DNA of 64,000 nt from contig CAVIWF010000001.1 in assembly GCA_963646285.1 (NCBI GenBank), positions 62,001-126,000 of the forward strand, given 5' to 3'. The first letter of the stretch is position 1. Each line of letters begins with the position of its first letter. The translations under genes were made by a program, and so were the position numbers. The notes under the pieces were generated by a model, which saw only the letters and a program-made list of their open reading frames with translations, was not told the origin of the DNA and searched no databases. This stretch comes from CAKUFA01 sp963646285. GTDB lineage: Bacteria; Bacillota; Clostridia; Christensenellales; Aristaeellaceae. Below are positions 24,549 through 33,188 of the stretch, piece by piece.

Positions 24549-25391
24549 ATGGAACTGCCTTTGAACGTAAGCTTTGCTGGTAAAGTTGTTGTTATCACCG
24601 GCGCAGGCGGCGTACTCTGCGGCGAAATGGCTCGTGCTTATGCACAGGCTGGCGCCAAGGTTGCTGCTCTGGATCTGAACGAGGAAGCCGTGACGAAGCT
24701 GGCTGATGAAATGACCGCTGCTGGCTACATCTGCAAGGGCTACAAGGCCAACGTGCTGGATCCTGAAGCACTGGAAGCTGTGCATCAGCAGGTGCTGGCT
24801 GACCTGGGTCCCTGCGACATTCTGGTGAACGGCGCAGGCGGCAACAACCCCCGTGCTACCACGGACAATGAGTATCAGCATGAAGCCAAGGAAGGTCAGA
24901 AGACCTTCTTCGATCTGGAGCAGAGCGGCGTGGACTTCGTGTTCAAGCTGAACTTCCAGGGCACCCTGCTGCCCACCCAGGCCTTTGCCAAGGACATGGT
25001 GGCACGCAAGAGCGGCTGCATTCTGAACATTTCCTCCATGAACGCTTACACCCCCTTGACCAAGATCCCTGCCTACTCCGGCGCAAAGGCTGCCATCTCC
25101 AACTTCACCCAGTGGCTGGCTACCCACTTTGCCGGCACCGGCATCCGCTGCAACGCCATCGCTCCCGGCTTCCTGGTTTCCAACCAGAACCGTGCCCTGC
25201 TCTTCAACGAGGACGGCACCCCCACTGCCCGCAGCGCCAAGATTCTGGCTGGCACGCCCATGGGTCGCTTTGTTGACTCCAAGGAACTGCTGGGCGGCGT
25301 GTTCTTCCTGACGGACGATGTTGCTGCTTCCGCCATCACCGGCGTGGTGCTGCCCATCGACTGCGGCTTCGCTGCTTACTCTGGCGTGTAA
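24549..25391 (+). CDS. SDR-family oxidoreductase, probable fructuronate reductase (D-mannonate oxidoreductase)
   Basis: 280 aa, short-chain dehydrogenase fold: cofactor loop VITGAGGVLCGEMARAYAQAG (residues 14 onward), NGAGGNNP, catalytic Ser in NISSMNAYTP and YSGAK (YxxxK). The insertion around EYQHEAKEGQKTFFDLEQSG is the one I remember in D-mannonate oxidoreductases of SDR type that replace UxuB in many Firmicutes. It would interconvert D-fructuronate and D-mannonate with NAD(P)H, directly feeding uxuA just upstream. The glucuronate isomerase (UxaC) is not in the window. GAAAGGGAG precedes the ATG. Confidence 0.85.
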   Translation: MELPLNVSFAGKVVVITGAGGVLCGEMARAYAQAGAKVAALDLNEEAVTKLADEMTAAGYICKGYKANVLDPEALEAVHQQVLADLGPCDILVNGAGGNNPRATTDNEYQHEAKEGQKTFFDLEQSGVDFVFKLNFQGTLLPTQAFAKDMVARKSGCILNISSMNAYTPLTKIPAYSGAKAAISNFTQWLATHFAGTGIRCNAIAPGFLVSNQNRALLFNEDGTPTARSAKILAGTPMGRFVDSKELLGGVFFLTDDVAASAITGVVLPIDCGFAAYSGV

Positions 25392-25408
25392 TCCCCTTGA
25401 AAAAACTT

Positions 25409-25438
25409 TTGCATTTTGATGCAGAAGTATGGTATAAT
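25409..25438 (+). promoter_or_regulatory. Promoter of the 25507 secreted protein gene
   Basis: TTGCAT (25409-25414) and perfect TATAAT (25433-25438), spacer 18 bp. Confidence 0.75.
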
Positions 25439-25506
25439 CCGCTTAACAGATGATGCTTGGCAATGTTGCCTGGCTCAATCCGATGAAAAAGGAGTGTGTA
25501 TCCACA

Positions 25507-26178
25507 ATGAAGAAGATCCTTGCTCTCCTCCTGGCTGTGATGATGCTTCCCTGCATCGCACTGGCTGATGCCGCTGCGGTACTGAGCGCCGATCCGGAAG
25601 AAGTTATGACCTTCGACCGTGAGAAGGACGTTACTGCCTGGGAAGGCAACTGGGTGCTGGTTGCTGCTTACATCGGCGAAGATTATGCCGAAGAGAATGG
25701 GCTGACCACCACTGGCCTGATCCCCCTGACGGTTGAAAATGCCGCTACCCTGACCATCGAAACCGTGCTGGACGGCAGCGCTAATGACAAGCAGCTGGGC
25801 ACCATGGTGGATGTGGCTTCCTACATTCATGCTCACGTGTATGACATGGCTGGCACCCTGACCTTTGTGGATGCTGTGGCTACCGGCGACGAAGCTGTGT
25901 ACACCCTGAAGACCGCTTGGGACGAGTGGCCCAACAACGTGGTTCGCGGCGAGAACGACGGCGACTTCAACATCGGACCGGCCAAGACTCACTTGAAGGG
26001 TGAAGACGAAACCCTGTACTGGGCAACCCTCACCGGCGTTGAAGTGGAAGACATGGACGAGATGAAGTACATCGGCATCAACACCAACGGTCAGCTGATC
26101 CTCTGCTACGCTGATGACAACGTGGCCAAGAAGGAAGGCGACGTGTGCTTCGCTTACATCTTCGAGCGCGCTGAGTAA
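25507..26178 (+). CDS. Secreted protein of unknown function
   Basis: 223 aa. A clear signal peptide (MKKILALLLAVMMLPCIALA) is cut near residue 20. The mature part is acidic, with many short beta-type segments (WVLVAAYIGEDYAEENGL, AATLTIETVLDGSAN, DETLYWATLTGVEVED), like a lipocalin-type or immunoglobulin-type barrel. No enzyme motif is seen. AAAAAGGAG upstream supports the start at 25507 rather than 25450. It has its own promoter and terminator, so it is separate from the uronate operon. Several other proteins in this window share the same style of leader and acidic mature part. Confidence 0.75.
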   Translation: MKKILALLLAVMMLPCIALADAAAVLSADPEEVMTFDREKDVTAWEGNWVLVAAYIGEDYAEENGLTTTGLIPLTVENAATLTIETVLDGSANDKQLGTMVDVASYIHAHVYDMAGTLTFVDAVATGDEAVYTLKTAWDEWPNNVVRGENDGDFNIGPAKTHLKGEDETLYWATLTGVEVEDMDEMKYIGINTNGQLILCYADDNVAKKEGDVCFAYIFERAE

Positions 26179-26181
26179 TCC

Positions 26182-26210
26182 TTGAAAACATTGTCCGCCT
26201 GTTGTACAAT
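26182..26210 (+). promoter_or_regulatory. Promoter of glf embedded in the upstream terminator
   Basis: TTGAAA (26182-26187) and TACAAT (26205-26210), spacer 17 bp. The -10 lies in the loop of the terminator hairpin at 26193-26224. Confidence 0.55.
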
Positions 26211-26229
26211 AACAGCAGGCGGACTTTTT
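26193..26229 (+). terminator. Rho-independent terminator after the secreted protein gene
   Basis: Perfect 9-bp stem GTCCGCCTG (26193-26201) / CAGGCGGAC (26216-26224), then TTTTTC. Confidence 0.88.
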
Positions 26230-26294
26230 CTATGCCTGCAAAGTTGAAGGCTGCGGAAAGAACATTTCCTTCGACCTGTGGAAAGGAGACTCTT

Positions 26295-27413
26295 ATGTAC
26301 GATTATCTCATTGTGGGCGCCGGGCTGTTTGGTGCCGTGGTGGCTCATGAATTGACACAGCAGGGCAAGAGCGTGCTGGTGATTGACAAGCGGAGCCACA
26401 TCGCAGGCAATGTGTATACGGAGCGGACGGAGGGCATCAACGTCCATGTGTATGGTGCCCATATTTTTCACACCAACCATACCGCCGTGTGGCAGTATGT
26501 GAATCAATTTGCCCATTTCAACCGCTTCACCAATTCCCCTGTGGCCAATTACAAGGGGGAATTGTACTCCCTGCCCTTCAACATGTATACCTTTAACCGC
26601 ATGTGGGGGGTGGTGACCCCGGAGGAAGCCGAGGTCAAAATCAAGGAGCAGCGGCAGGAGATTACCGGCGAGCCCCGCAATCTGGAGGAGCAGGCGATTT
26701 CCCTTGTGGGGCGGGATATTTATGAAAAGCTGATTAAGGGCTACACGGAAAAGCAATGGGGACGGGACTGTAAGGATCTGCCGGCCTTTATCATCAAGCG
26801 GCTTCCTGTGCGGCTGACCTTTGACAACAATTACTTCAATGCCCTGTATCAGGGGATTCCCGTGGGCGGCTACACCCAAATGGTGGCCAACATGCTGAAG
26901 GGCATTGATGTTCGGCTGAACACGGACTATCTGACCCATCGGGAAGAGCTGGACAGTCTTGCACGAAAGGTCATCTATACCGGCCCGCTGGATGCCTTGT
27001 TCGGCTATCAGCTGGGGTATCTTCATTATCGGTCTGTCCGCTTCGAAACGGAACTGCTGGACATGCCCAACTATCAGGGCAATGCTGCCGTGAATTACAC
27101 GGACCGGGAAACGCCCTATACCCGCATTATTGAGCATAAGTGGTTTGAGTTCGGCAAGGATGAAGCAGGAAATGACCTGCCCAAAACCATCATCAGCCGG
27201 GAATACTCCTCCGAGTGGAAGCCTGGGGACGAGCCCTACTACCCGGTGAACGATGAAGAAAATCTGTCCCTGTATGCCCAGTACCGTGCCCTGGCGGAGG
27301 AAAACCCCAAGCTGGTGGTAGGCGGCCGTCTGGGAGATTACAAGTATTACGACATGGATCAGGTGATTGCCTCGGCACTGCAGTGCAGTGAACAGCTGCT
27401 GTCGGATTTTTGA
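26295..27413 (+). CDS. glf: UDP-galactopyranose mutase
   Basis: 372 aa, the usual size. The N-terminal FAD fold DYLIVGAGLFGAVVAHEL is followed by INVHVYGAHIFHTN, FNMYTFNRMWG, GYTEKQWG and late TIISREYSSEW, all typical of Glf. The enzyme converts UDP-galactopyranose to UDP-galactofuranose with reduced FAD for cell-surface glycans. GAAAGGAG 7 nt upstream sets the start at 26295. It has its own promoter and is followed by the LytTR regulator promoter. The GT2 gene at 33189 and the sugar transferase at 1117 may belong to the same surface-glycan chemistry, though not to the same operon. Confidence 0.95.
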   Translation: MYDYLIVGAGLFGAVVAHELTQQGKSVLVIDKRSHIAGNVYTERTEGINVHVYGAHIFHTNHTAVWQYVNQFAHFNRFTNSPVANYKGELYSLPFNMYTFNRMWGVVTPEEAEVKIKEQRQEITGEPRNLEEQAISLVGRDIYEKLIKGYTEKQWGRDCKDLPAFIIKRLPVRLTFDNNYFNALYQGIPVGGYTQMVANMLKGIDVRLNTDYLTHREELDSLARKVIYTGPLDALFGYQLGYLHYRSVRFETELLDMPNYQGNAAVNYTDRETPYTRIIEHKWFEFGKDEAGNDLPKTIISREYSSEWKPGDEPYYPVNDEENLSLYAQYRALAEENPKLVVGGRLGDYKYYDMDQVIASALQCSEQLLSDF

Positions 27414-27476
27414 CGGAATGGAAAGGAAAATGACCGATTCGTTGTATCTGGTCAGAAATTCCTGCCTGAAAAAAGA

Positions 27477-27505
27477 TTGTTGAAACAGCGAAAGTATGGT
27501 ATGAT
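27477..27505 (+). promoter_or_regulatory. Promoter of the LytTR/GHKL operon
   Basis: TTGTTG (27477-27482) and TATGAT (27500-27505), spacer 17 bp. Confidence 0.65.
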
Positions 27506-27552
27506 GTAAAAAAGGGAGCCCTGAAACCATTTCAAGGGAGCGTGAAAACGTC

Positions 27553-28257
27553 ATGCTGCTGCTGGCGATTGTCGATGATGACCCGAAGGATTCCACGGCG
27601 CTGAATGCATTGGTTACGGATTATTTCAATCGGAGCGATCGTGCCTGCATGATCCGTGTGTTTAATTCGTCCCTTGACTTCATCCGCAGCACAGAAAACT
27701 ATGACATTGTTTTCATGGACATTCGGATGGATCAGCTGGATGGGCTTGAAGTGGCAAGGCTCATGCGGAAAATCAATACCGGTTCGGTGCTGATTTTCGT
27801 TACCGCCATGGCCCAGCTTGCCATCAAGGGCTACGAAGTGGATGCGCTGGACTTTATTGTGAAGCCGGCAGATCAGTTCTCCATCAATTATGTGCTGGAT
27901 AAGGCCATCGGCAGGTTGGAAAACACCTCCGGCAGCCAGATTGCCATTAAGACGGGGGACGGGATCATCAGCCTGTCCACCAATGACATCAAGTATGTGG
28001 AAGTATTCGACCACAATTTGGTGTACCACACGGTGACGGATGTGTACAACGTCCGGGGCAGACTGGCGGATGTGATCAAGAAGCTGGATCCCAAGCGGTT
28101 CATCATGTGCAACCGCTCCTTTGTGGTGAATTTGCGGTATGTGCAGAGTGCCTCCAACGATTCCCTGACCATTGACGGCACACGGATTGCTGTGTCCAAA
28201 TCCCATCGGAAAGAAATTATGCAGCATTTTTCAAACTTTTTGGGAGAGACCTTATGA
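27553..28257 (+). CDS. LytTR-family response regulator (AgrA-like)
   Basis: 234 aa. The receiver domain has acidic residues VDDD (8-10), phosphoacceptor D56 in VFMDIRMD, T84-region FVTAM and K in VKPAD. A LytTR DNA-binding domain (about 140-230) shows TNDIKYVEVFDHNLVYHT and CNRSFVVNLRYV. Such regulators bind pairs of 9-bp repeats upstream of targets, often secreted or surface genes. The stop overlaps the kinase start by 4 bp (ATGA), so the pair is translationally coupled. No autoinducer peptide or AgrB-type protease gene is nearby. Confidence 0.93.
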   Translation: MLLLAIVDDDPKDSTALNALVTDYFNRSDRACMIRVFNSSLDFIRSTENYDIVFMDIRMDQLDGLEVARLMRKINTGSVLIFVTAMAQLAIKGYEVDALDFIVKPADQFSINYVLDKAIGRLENTSGSQIAIKTGDGIISLSTNDIKYVEVFDHNLVYHTVTDVYNVRGRLADVIKKLDPKRFIMCNRSFVVNLRYVQSASNDSLTIDGTRIAVSKSHRKEIMQHFSNFLGETL

Positions 28258-29594
28258 CCCAGGATTACTGGTATATTCAAAATATTGATCACCGGGTGTC
28301 AACGGCACTGATCTTTTTCCTGCTGCTGATGGTCATGAGCAACCTGCGCAGGAAGGAGCACTTTGCACTGCGGGTGGTGCTGTCCCTTGCAGGCATGATT
28401 GTCCTCAGCTGGGGGCTTCGCACCATTGTGGATACCCTGCTGGTGGGGACTGTAGCCCAGGGCATCGGCTACAGCATTTATACCCTGCTGATGGGCTTGG
28501 CCTTCATGGTGGGCTACGGTTTCTGCTACCAGACCAATCAGGGGGAACTTCTGTATCTGGATCTGCTGGCGCTGACCATTTTCAAGCTGTCCTGGAACAT
28601 TTTCAAGGCGGCAAGTTATGGCTCAACTCTGCTGGGCATCGGTGATGTGTGGTCCCGGTATTCCATTGTGGGGGCTGGGGTGTCCTACGTGGTGTATGCG
28701 GTGGTGTGCATCATCTGCTGCCACTGCATGAAGGAAATCATTCTCCAGTCGGCAGATATTCCCTTAAAGCCCATGATTGCTACGGCTGTGGTTTTTTACG
28801 CCTGCCAGGCAAGCTTGGAGTTCTGTGGCACGGTGTTTACCGCATCCCCCCAGGGCTTCTTCCTGTACTATTTCTGCGCCCTGCTGTATACAGCTACCAA
28901 CCTGAGCGTGCTGGCACTGGTTGCCCAGCGTGACAGAGCCCAGCGGGATAACGAAAGCATGCAGGCCTTCATCAACAATAAGATTCACTACTATCAGGTC
29001 AGCCGGGACGGCATTACGTCCCTGCAGGTGAAGTGCCACGATTTGAAGCACCAGATCAAGGCCATTCGCTCCCAAATCGGTAAGGAAAACTTCGAAAAGT
29101 ATCTGGATCGTTTGCAGGACTCCATTGACGAGTACGGTACGGTGGTGGACTGCGGCAATGAGGCCATTAACGTGGTGCTGACGGAGAAGAACATTCTCTG
29201 CCTGAACAGCGGCGTGAAGTTTTCCTACATCATTGACGGTACCCTGTTTGACTTCCTGAGTGAAATGGAGGTCTACTCCCTCTTCGGCAATGTGCTGGAC
29301 AATGCCTTGGAAAGCTGCAGCAAGGTGAAAGATCCGGAAAAGCGGATGATTTCTCTGAAGGCCGTGCACCGGGGGGATGTGGTGGTTCTCCATGTGGAGA
29401 ACTTCTTCGATGATGAACTGGTCATGGTGGATGGCATTCCCGTGACCACCAAGAGCGGCACAGGCCATGGCTTTGGCCTCCGCTCCGTGCGGGAAATTGC
29501 GGAGCACTATGGCGGCACAGTGTCCGTGGACACGGAAGGACACATTTTCAAGCTGACGGCTATTCTCCATCCGCCAGCGGAACAAAAAGTATAA
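28254..29594 (+). CDS. GHKL-domain sensor histidine kinase (AgrC-like)
   Basis: 446 aa. Six or seven membrane helices lie in residues 15-225, without a large external loop, so the signal is probably sensed in the membrane. The cytoplasmic part has the dimerisation/phosphoacceptor segment KCHDLKHQIKAIR (H262 or H266). The ATPase then shows the N box NVLDNALESC and the glycine box GTGHGFGLRSV, the GHKL arrangement of peptide-sensing kinases. Its partner is the LytTR regulator immediately upstream. A GH3 gene follows after a terminator and its own promoter; whether it is a target is open. Confidence 0.92.
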   Translation: MTQDYWYIQNIDHRVSTALIFFLLLMVMSNLRRKEHFALRVVLSLAGMIVLSWGLRTIVDTLLVGTVAQGIGYSIYTLLMGLAFMVGYGFCYQTNQGELLYLDLLALTIFKLSWNIFKAASYGSTLLGIGDVWSRYSIVGAGVSYVVYAVVCIICCHCMKEIILQSADIPLKPMIATAVVFYACQASLEFCGTVFTASPQGFFLYYFCALLYTATNLSVLALVAQRDRAQRDNESMQAFINNKIHYYQVSRDGITSLQVKCHDLKHQIKAIRSQIGKENFEKYLDRLQDSIDEYGTVVDCGNEAINVVLTEKNILCLNSGVKFSYIIDGTLFDFLSEMEVYSLFGNVLDNALESCSKVKDPEKRMISLKAVHRGDVVVLHVENFFDDELVMVDGIPVTTKSGTGHGFGLRSVREIAEHYGGTVSVDTEGHIFKLTAILHPPAEQKV

Positions 29595-29602
29595 AACATA
29601 CC

Positions 29603-29640
29603 GAAGTCTGTTGCACAAAAGCGGCAGACTTCTTCTTTTA
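29603..29640 (+). terminator. Rho-independent terminator of the two-component operon
   Basis: Stem GAAGTCTG (29603-29610) / CAGACTTC (29625-29632), then TTCTTTTAC. Confidence 0.75.
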
Positions 29641-29775
29641 CAACGGGGAAACCTTTGCAATTTGGTCAAGAACACCATGATTTTGCCCATGACCATCACG
29701 CACACGACAAAAAAATGACGTGAATGTGACAACCATGCGTTAGCGACAGGGGATTAGGCATTCAAGACAACCCCC

Positions 29776-29804
29776 TTCACAAGAAAAGAGAAATCATTTA
29801 TAAT
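29776..29804 (+). promoter_or_regulatory. Promoter of the second GH3 gene
   Basis: TTCACA (29776-29781) and perfect TATAAT (29799-29804), spacer 17 bp. The remaining 29641-29775 holds no gene. Confidence 0.75.
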
Positions 29805-29881
29805 GTTTGTACAAATGACAAGTTGCTGGCGCGCGGCAGCTTGTTGCTTGAAAGAGACACAAGGGAAAAGGAGTTTGAATC

Positions 29882-32278
29882 ATGAAGAGAATTCTGAGCT
29901 CGATCATGGCTGGTATGATGCTGCTGAGCGTTATGCCTGCTTCCCTGGCAGAAGACGAGACCGAGTACATTGCTGCTCCCTACGATGCAGCAGAGGTTGA
30001 TCCTGCCTACACCTATCTGGAGCCCGTTTACTATGAAAACGGCGAAGGTGAACCCACCATCGGCGTGACCACCGTTGGCGTGCTGAAGGTGGACGGTAAG
30101 TATTTCAAGGACCTTGACAACGACCACGAGCTGGACGTTTTTGAAGACTGGCGTGTGGACGCTGAAGAGCGTGCCAAGGACATGGTTACCAAGATGACCC
30201 TGACCGAGCAGGCTGGCTTCGTACTGAATGCTCTGTATGCAATGCCTGTTTCCAAGACGCTCGCCGAAGTAAAGAACGAAGACGGCACCATCGATCCGGC
30301 AAAGGTCATGTCCGTCATTCCGGAAGGCGAATCCACCACGAACCTGAACGCTCTCCAGCAGAATGCTTCTTCCTTTGCTGGCTTGGATGATCAGGTGCTG
30401 TCCATCGGTAAGATTCGTGCCGGCGTGTATCGCGGCGGTCTGAACTACGATGCTTCCGTTGTGGCTCTGTTCAACAACGTGACTACCGCTTATGCAGAAT
30501 GGGATTCTGCTAAGGCTGGCACTCCTGCTATCCCTGTAACCCTGATTTCCAACCCCATCTCTGCCGGCTTCCCCGATTCTCTGGGCATGGCTGCTGCAGT
30601 ACTGGGCGATGGCAACTATGATGCCATCAAGGAATATGCACAGGTTGACCGTGAAATGTGGCGCGCACAGGGCATCATCTTCATGTATGGCCCCCAGATC
30701 GACCTGGTAACCGACCCCCGTTGGCCCCGGAACTCCGGCACCTACGGCGAGCGTCCTGACGTGACCGCTGGCATCATCACCGCTCTGGTGGATGGCTATC
30801 AGGATGGCACCGATGGCGTGAACGAGAACTCCGTTGTGCTGTCTGCTAAGCACTTCCCCGGCGACGGCGCTTCCGAAAACGGCTTCGAGTCCCACACCTC
30901 TCAGGGTCAGTATCGTCTGTACCCCACCGAGGGCTCTCTGGAAAAGTATCAGCTGGTTGGCTTCCAGGCCGCTATTGACGCTGGCGTTGGCGCCATCATG
31001 CCCTGCTACTCCCGTGACACCACGGACAGCCGTTCTGTGACCCAGACCTACCGTGGACACGAAGTGGACGTGGCCGGCCTCGGCTCCGCTTACAACTCCG
31101 AAATCATCACCACCCTGCTGCGTGACGTTATGGGCTTCACTGGTTTCGTGAACTCTGACTCCGGTATCACCACCACGCAGACCTACGGCGTAGAAACCAT
31201 GACCAGCATTGAACGTTTTGCTCTGCTGATTGCTGCCGGCACGGATGCCATCGGTGCTGAACTGGCTCCTGAGTACATTATCTCTGCTGTTGCAATGGGC
31301 ATCCTGGACAAGGAAGACTTGGATCGTGCAAACGTGAACCGTGCTACCGCTCTGTTCAAGCAGGGCCGCTTCGAGAATCCTTATCTGGATTATGAAAAGG
31401 CTGACGAAGTGCGTGCTACCAACATGGAAACCGCTCATGAGCAGGCTTATGCACTGCACCTGAAGGCTACCGTGCTGATGAAGAACCACGAGAATGCCCT
31501 GCCCCTGACCAAGAACAATGGTACCAAGCTGTACATCGGTTCCTACACCGGCACCGGTGAGAATGAGGAAACTCTGGCTGCTCTGACTGAGCTGTTCACT
31601 GCTCAGGGCTTCGAAGTTGTTGACGATGTAGATGCCTGCGACGTTGCTTACTTCTATGTTGAGCCTAAGGCTACCAACAAGGCTGGTGCTTCCGAAACGG
31701 AAGGCGTGCTGAGCCTGGTAGACGGCTTTGAAGTTGCACAGCGTGAGCTGACTGGCGCAACCGACTCCATCACTGCTATGTTCGGTGCTGGCGGACAGAC
31801 CAAGACCGGTGAAATGGTCGAGGTTACCACGGTTGAGGGTATCAAGAAGCTGCAGAAGGCTGCTGACAAGGTACATGCTAACGGCGGTAAGGTTGTTGCT
31901 ACCATCGTGTGCACCAGCCCCTGGATCCTGGACAACCTGGAGCCCTACTGCGATGCTCTGCTGGCTCAGTACACCACTTCCGCTGCTTCCCTGTCCAACG
32001 CTTACAGCGCACAGGTGGACGTGATTGTTGGCAACTACAACCCCACCGGCAAGCTGTCTGTGACCATGGTTGCCTGCGAGGAAGTCATTGCCCTGACCGA
32101 GACCACCCTGGAAGACGGCACGGTTGCTGAAATCTGCGCCTCTCCCAACGACGTGCCCGGCTATGACAAGGATCAGTACATGTCCGCAGAAGTGCTGGCT
32201 CAGTCTCCCTCTGGCAGCTATGCCTACAAGGATGCTGACGGCAACCTGTATGTCTCCGGCTTCGGTCTGAGCTACTAA
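29882..32278 (+). CDS. Secreted glycoside hydrolase family 3
   Basis: 798 aa with a signal peptide (1-23). A stretch DLDNDHELDVFEDWR (about 75) looks like a calcium-binding insert. The standard GH3 order follows: TIM barrel first (AKDMVTKMTLTEQAGF, REMWRAQGIIFMYGPQIDL, SAKHFPGDG, and GFVNSDSGI with the likely nucleophile Asp), then the alpha/beta sandwich domain (ATVLMKNHENALPL, GYDKDQYMSAEV). This is the opposite order to the GH3 at 15658. It would attack beta-linked gluco- or xylo-oligosaccharides outside the cell; substrate unknown. AAAGGAG precedes the ATG. Transcribed alone between a promoter and a 13-bp stem terminator. Confidence 0.88.
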   Translation: MKRILSSIMAGMMLLSVMPASLAEDETEYIAAPYDAAEVDPAYTYLEPVYYENGEGEPTIGVTTVGVLKVDGKYFKDLDNDHELDVFEDWRVDAEERAKDMVTKMTLTEQAGFVLNALYAMPVSKTLAEVKNEDGTIDPAKVMSVIPEGESTTNLNALQQNASSFAGLDDQVLSIGKIRAGVYRGGLNYDASVVALFNNVTTAYAEWDSAKAGTPAIPVTLISNPISAGFPDSLGMAAAVLGDGNYDAIKEYAQVDREMWRAQGIIFMYGPQIDLVTDPRWPRNSGTYGERPDVTAGIITALVDGYQDGTDGVNENSVVLSAKHFPGDGASENGFESHTSQGQYRLYPTEGSLEKYQLVGFQAAIDAGVGAIMPCYSRDTTDSRSVTQTYRGHEVDVAGLGSAYNSEIITTLLRDVMGFTGFVNSDSGITTTQTYGVETMTSIERFALLIAAGTDAIGAELAPEYIISAVAMGILDKEDLDRANVNRATALFKQGRFENPYLDYEKADEVRATNMETAHEQAYALHLKATVLMKNHENALPLTKNNGTKLYIGSYTGTGENEETLAALTELFTAQGFEVVDDVDACDVAYFYVEPKATNKAGASETEGVLSLVDGFEVAQRELTGATDSITAMFGAGGQTKTGEMVEVTTVEGIKKLQKAADKVHANGGKVVATIVCTSPWILDNLEPYCDALLAQYTTSAASLSNAYSAQVDVIVGNYNPTGKLSVTMVACEEVIALTETTLEDGTVAEICASPNDVPGYDKDQYMSAEVLAQSPSGSYAYKDADGNLYVSGFGLSY

Positions 32279-32291
32279 TTCCAATGGTTCT

Positions 32292-32341
32292 TGCGCCCGA
32301 GGGATCAGGAGCATCTGCGCCTCCCTCGGGCGCATTTCTTT
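32292..32341 (+). terminator. Rho-independent terminator after GH3
   Basis: Perfect 13-bp stem (32292-32304 / 32322-32334), then TTTCTTT. Confidence 0.92.
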
Positions 32342-32350
32342 ATCACCAGC

Positions 32351-32407
32351 CTCAGGCAATGCCACACCACTCGAAACTAGGCGGCGAATGGTGTGGCATC
32401 GCCTGAG
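32351..32407 (+). promoter_or_regulatory. 57-nt hairpin in the leader of the 32431 gene
   Basis: 19-nt arms (32351-32369 / 32389-32407) with a single mismatch and a 19-nt loop. No T run follows. It ends 8 bp before the ribosome binding site of the next gene. Confidence 0.6.
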
Positions 32408-32430
32408 TATGTGCAAGAAAGGAAATTGCC

Positions 32431-33162
32431 ATGAAAAAACTGATTGCGATGCTGACGGCTCTGCTGCTGATGTTCTCCTGCGCCGCTGCCGAGGAGGCAG
32501 CCACCGCCACGGATACGGCGGAAGCGGATTATGTCATTGCCCTGGTCAATGGTGAGCAGCTGATGAACTCCACCTATACCCAGGTGAAGAATGACTACTT
32601 GACGGCCTACGCACAAGTGGGTTATGATATTACTGATGAAGCCAAGAAAGCCTACGTGGAAGACCTGGCGCTGACGGCAGCCATTCAAAACCTGCTGGTG
32701 GAGCAGGACATGCGTGCCCAGGGCTGCTACGATTTCAGCGAGGAAATCGAAACCTGGTGCAGCGAACAGGGGCAGGCTGCCTACGAAAGTGCCCTGAAGC
32801 AGGTGGAAGAAACCCTGAATGAAACCCTTGAGCTGGGGGAAGATGATGCGGATGCCCTGTCCGTCTACGCTTCTGCCTATGCCGAACTGCTGGGCGTCAC
32901 GGCACAGGACTATGTTGATGTGTACCGCACCCAGTATGCCACCATGCTGTATTATGCTTGGCTGACCCAGGATTGCCCCGTTACCGCCGAGGATGTGCAG
33001 GCGGAGTATGATGCCCGCAAGGCACAGGATGATACCCTGGGGGACTTGACGGACGACCTGTATGATGAAATTGCCTACGATATTTATGCGGAGCGGTGTC
33101 AGGAAAAGCTGAAAGCCCGCATTGATGTGCTCTCTGATGAAGCGGAGGTAACGCTTTATTAA
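32431..33162 (+). CDS. Secreted SurA-N/PrsA-like protein without PPIase domain
   Basis: 243 aa. A signal peptide ends in LLLMFSCAAAEEA; the Cys could be lipidated, although the lipobox is atypical. The mature helical protein (VNGEQLMNSTYTQVKNDYL, DEAKKAYVEDLALTAAIQNLLVEQDM) resembles the N-terminal chaperone domain of SurA/PrsA/trigger-factor-type proteins. It ends before any parvulin rotamase domain. Such proteins hold exported clients. RBS AAAGGAAA. Its leader has a large hairpin (32351-32407). The GT2 gene begins 26 bp later and may be co-transcribed. Confidence 0.7.
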   Translation: MKKLIAMLTALLLMFSCAAAEEAATATDTAEADYVIALVNGEQLMNSTYTQVKNDYLTAYAQVGYDITDEAKKAYVEDLALTAAIQNLLVEQDMRAQGCYDFSEEIETWCSEQGQAAYESALKQVEETLNETLELGEDDADALSVYASAYAELLGVTAQDYVDVYRTQYATMLYYAWLTQDCPVTAEDVQAEYDARKAQDDTLGDLTDDLYDEIAYDIYAERCQEKLKARIDVLSDEAEVTLY

Positions 33163-33188
33163 CCATCCATGATAAGGAGAAACATGAA

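Noticed and set aside
21693..25127. 1144-residue open frame on the minus strand
   Set aside because: It lies opposite three well-supported genes (transporter, uxuA, SDR), has low-complexity His/Gly/Gln composition and no ribosome binding site. It is an antisense shadow of GC-rich third positions.
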